Shown here one piece after another: positions 5,858 through 5,897 of a stretch of DNA of 5,897 nucleotides. Both the position numbers and the translations under genes were made by a program. Below the pieces are notes generated by a model. That model was not told the DNA's origin. It searched no databases and was given only the letters and a program-made list of their open reading frames with translations. Each line of letters begins with the position of its first letter. Within the stretch, counting starts at the first letter, position 1. The DNA comes from Clostridia bacterium. Its GTDB lineage: Bacteria; Bacillota_A; Clostridia; Oscillospirales; Acutalibacteraceae. The stretch is taken from contig JAFYUD010000032.1 in assembly GCA_017549665.1 (NCBI GenBank), positions 1-5,897 of the forward strand, read 5' to 3'.

Positions 5858-5897
5858 GCAGGCAGATTTTTCTGTCTGCTATTGTTATTTGTTTAAT
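5858..5897 (+). terminator. Rho-independent terminator after the S8 protease gene
   Basis: GCAGGCAGA (5858-5866) pairs with TCTGTCTGC (5871-5879) as a 9-bp stem with one G-U pair and a TTTT loop. The T-rich stretch TATTGTTATTTGTTTA follows, and the stem is preceded by an A-rich segment after the stop codon. It starts 13 nt after the protease stop, so the protease gene appears to be a single-gene unit. The T tract is interrupted, so efficiency may be moderate. Confidence 0.78.

Overview
The window reads as a chromosomal segment of a low-GC Gram-positive anaerobe of the Clostridia, most likely Ruminococcus or a close relative in the Oscillospiraceae. The reasons are the AT-rich sequence, purine-rich Shine-Dalgarno sites, GTG starts, the queA-tgt-yajC order followed by a TIGR04086-type membrane protein and a SpoIIM-family protein, and protein sequences of clostridial character. 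The taxon is inferred from gene content and was not tested by a search.

Positions 1-3192 form a left-to-right gene cluster. It starts with the C-terminal half of queA (cut by the window edge), then tgt. Together these make two core steps of queuosine modification of tRNA: Tgt inserts preQ1 at the wobble position and QueA converts it to epoxyqueuosine. Next comes yajC, the small Sec-translocon accessory protein. A hairpin with a T-run then separates yajC from two membrane-protein genes, a four-helix TIGR04086-type protein and a five-helix SpoIIM-family protein. This hairpin also carries the ribosome-binding site of the next gene in its 3' arm, so it may act as a control point and not only as a terminator.

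Positions 3172-4155 (or 4164) carry a complete tyrosine recombinase of the XerC/XerD type on the minus strand. It is convergent with spoIIM and overlaps it by 21 bp. An intergenic region of about 160 bp separates it from a divergently transcribed S8 (subtilisin-like) serine protease on the plus strand (4321-5844). The protease has an N-terminal membrane segment, a propeptide-like region and a complete Asp/His/Ser triad. A terminator hairpin follows it.

The most interesting sequence is the divergent intergenic region. It holds a perfect-consensus sigma-A promoter for the recombinase (TTGACA, 17 bp, TATAAT). Overlapping its -10 element and predicted start site is a perfect inverted repeat with 12-bp arms and a 6-bp spacer (4192-4221). 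That geometry fits a tyrosine-recombinase core site as well as a repressor operator. The repeat may therefore be where the recombinase acts, where it regulates itself, or both. No RNA gene, CRISPR array or insertion sequence is visible.
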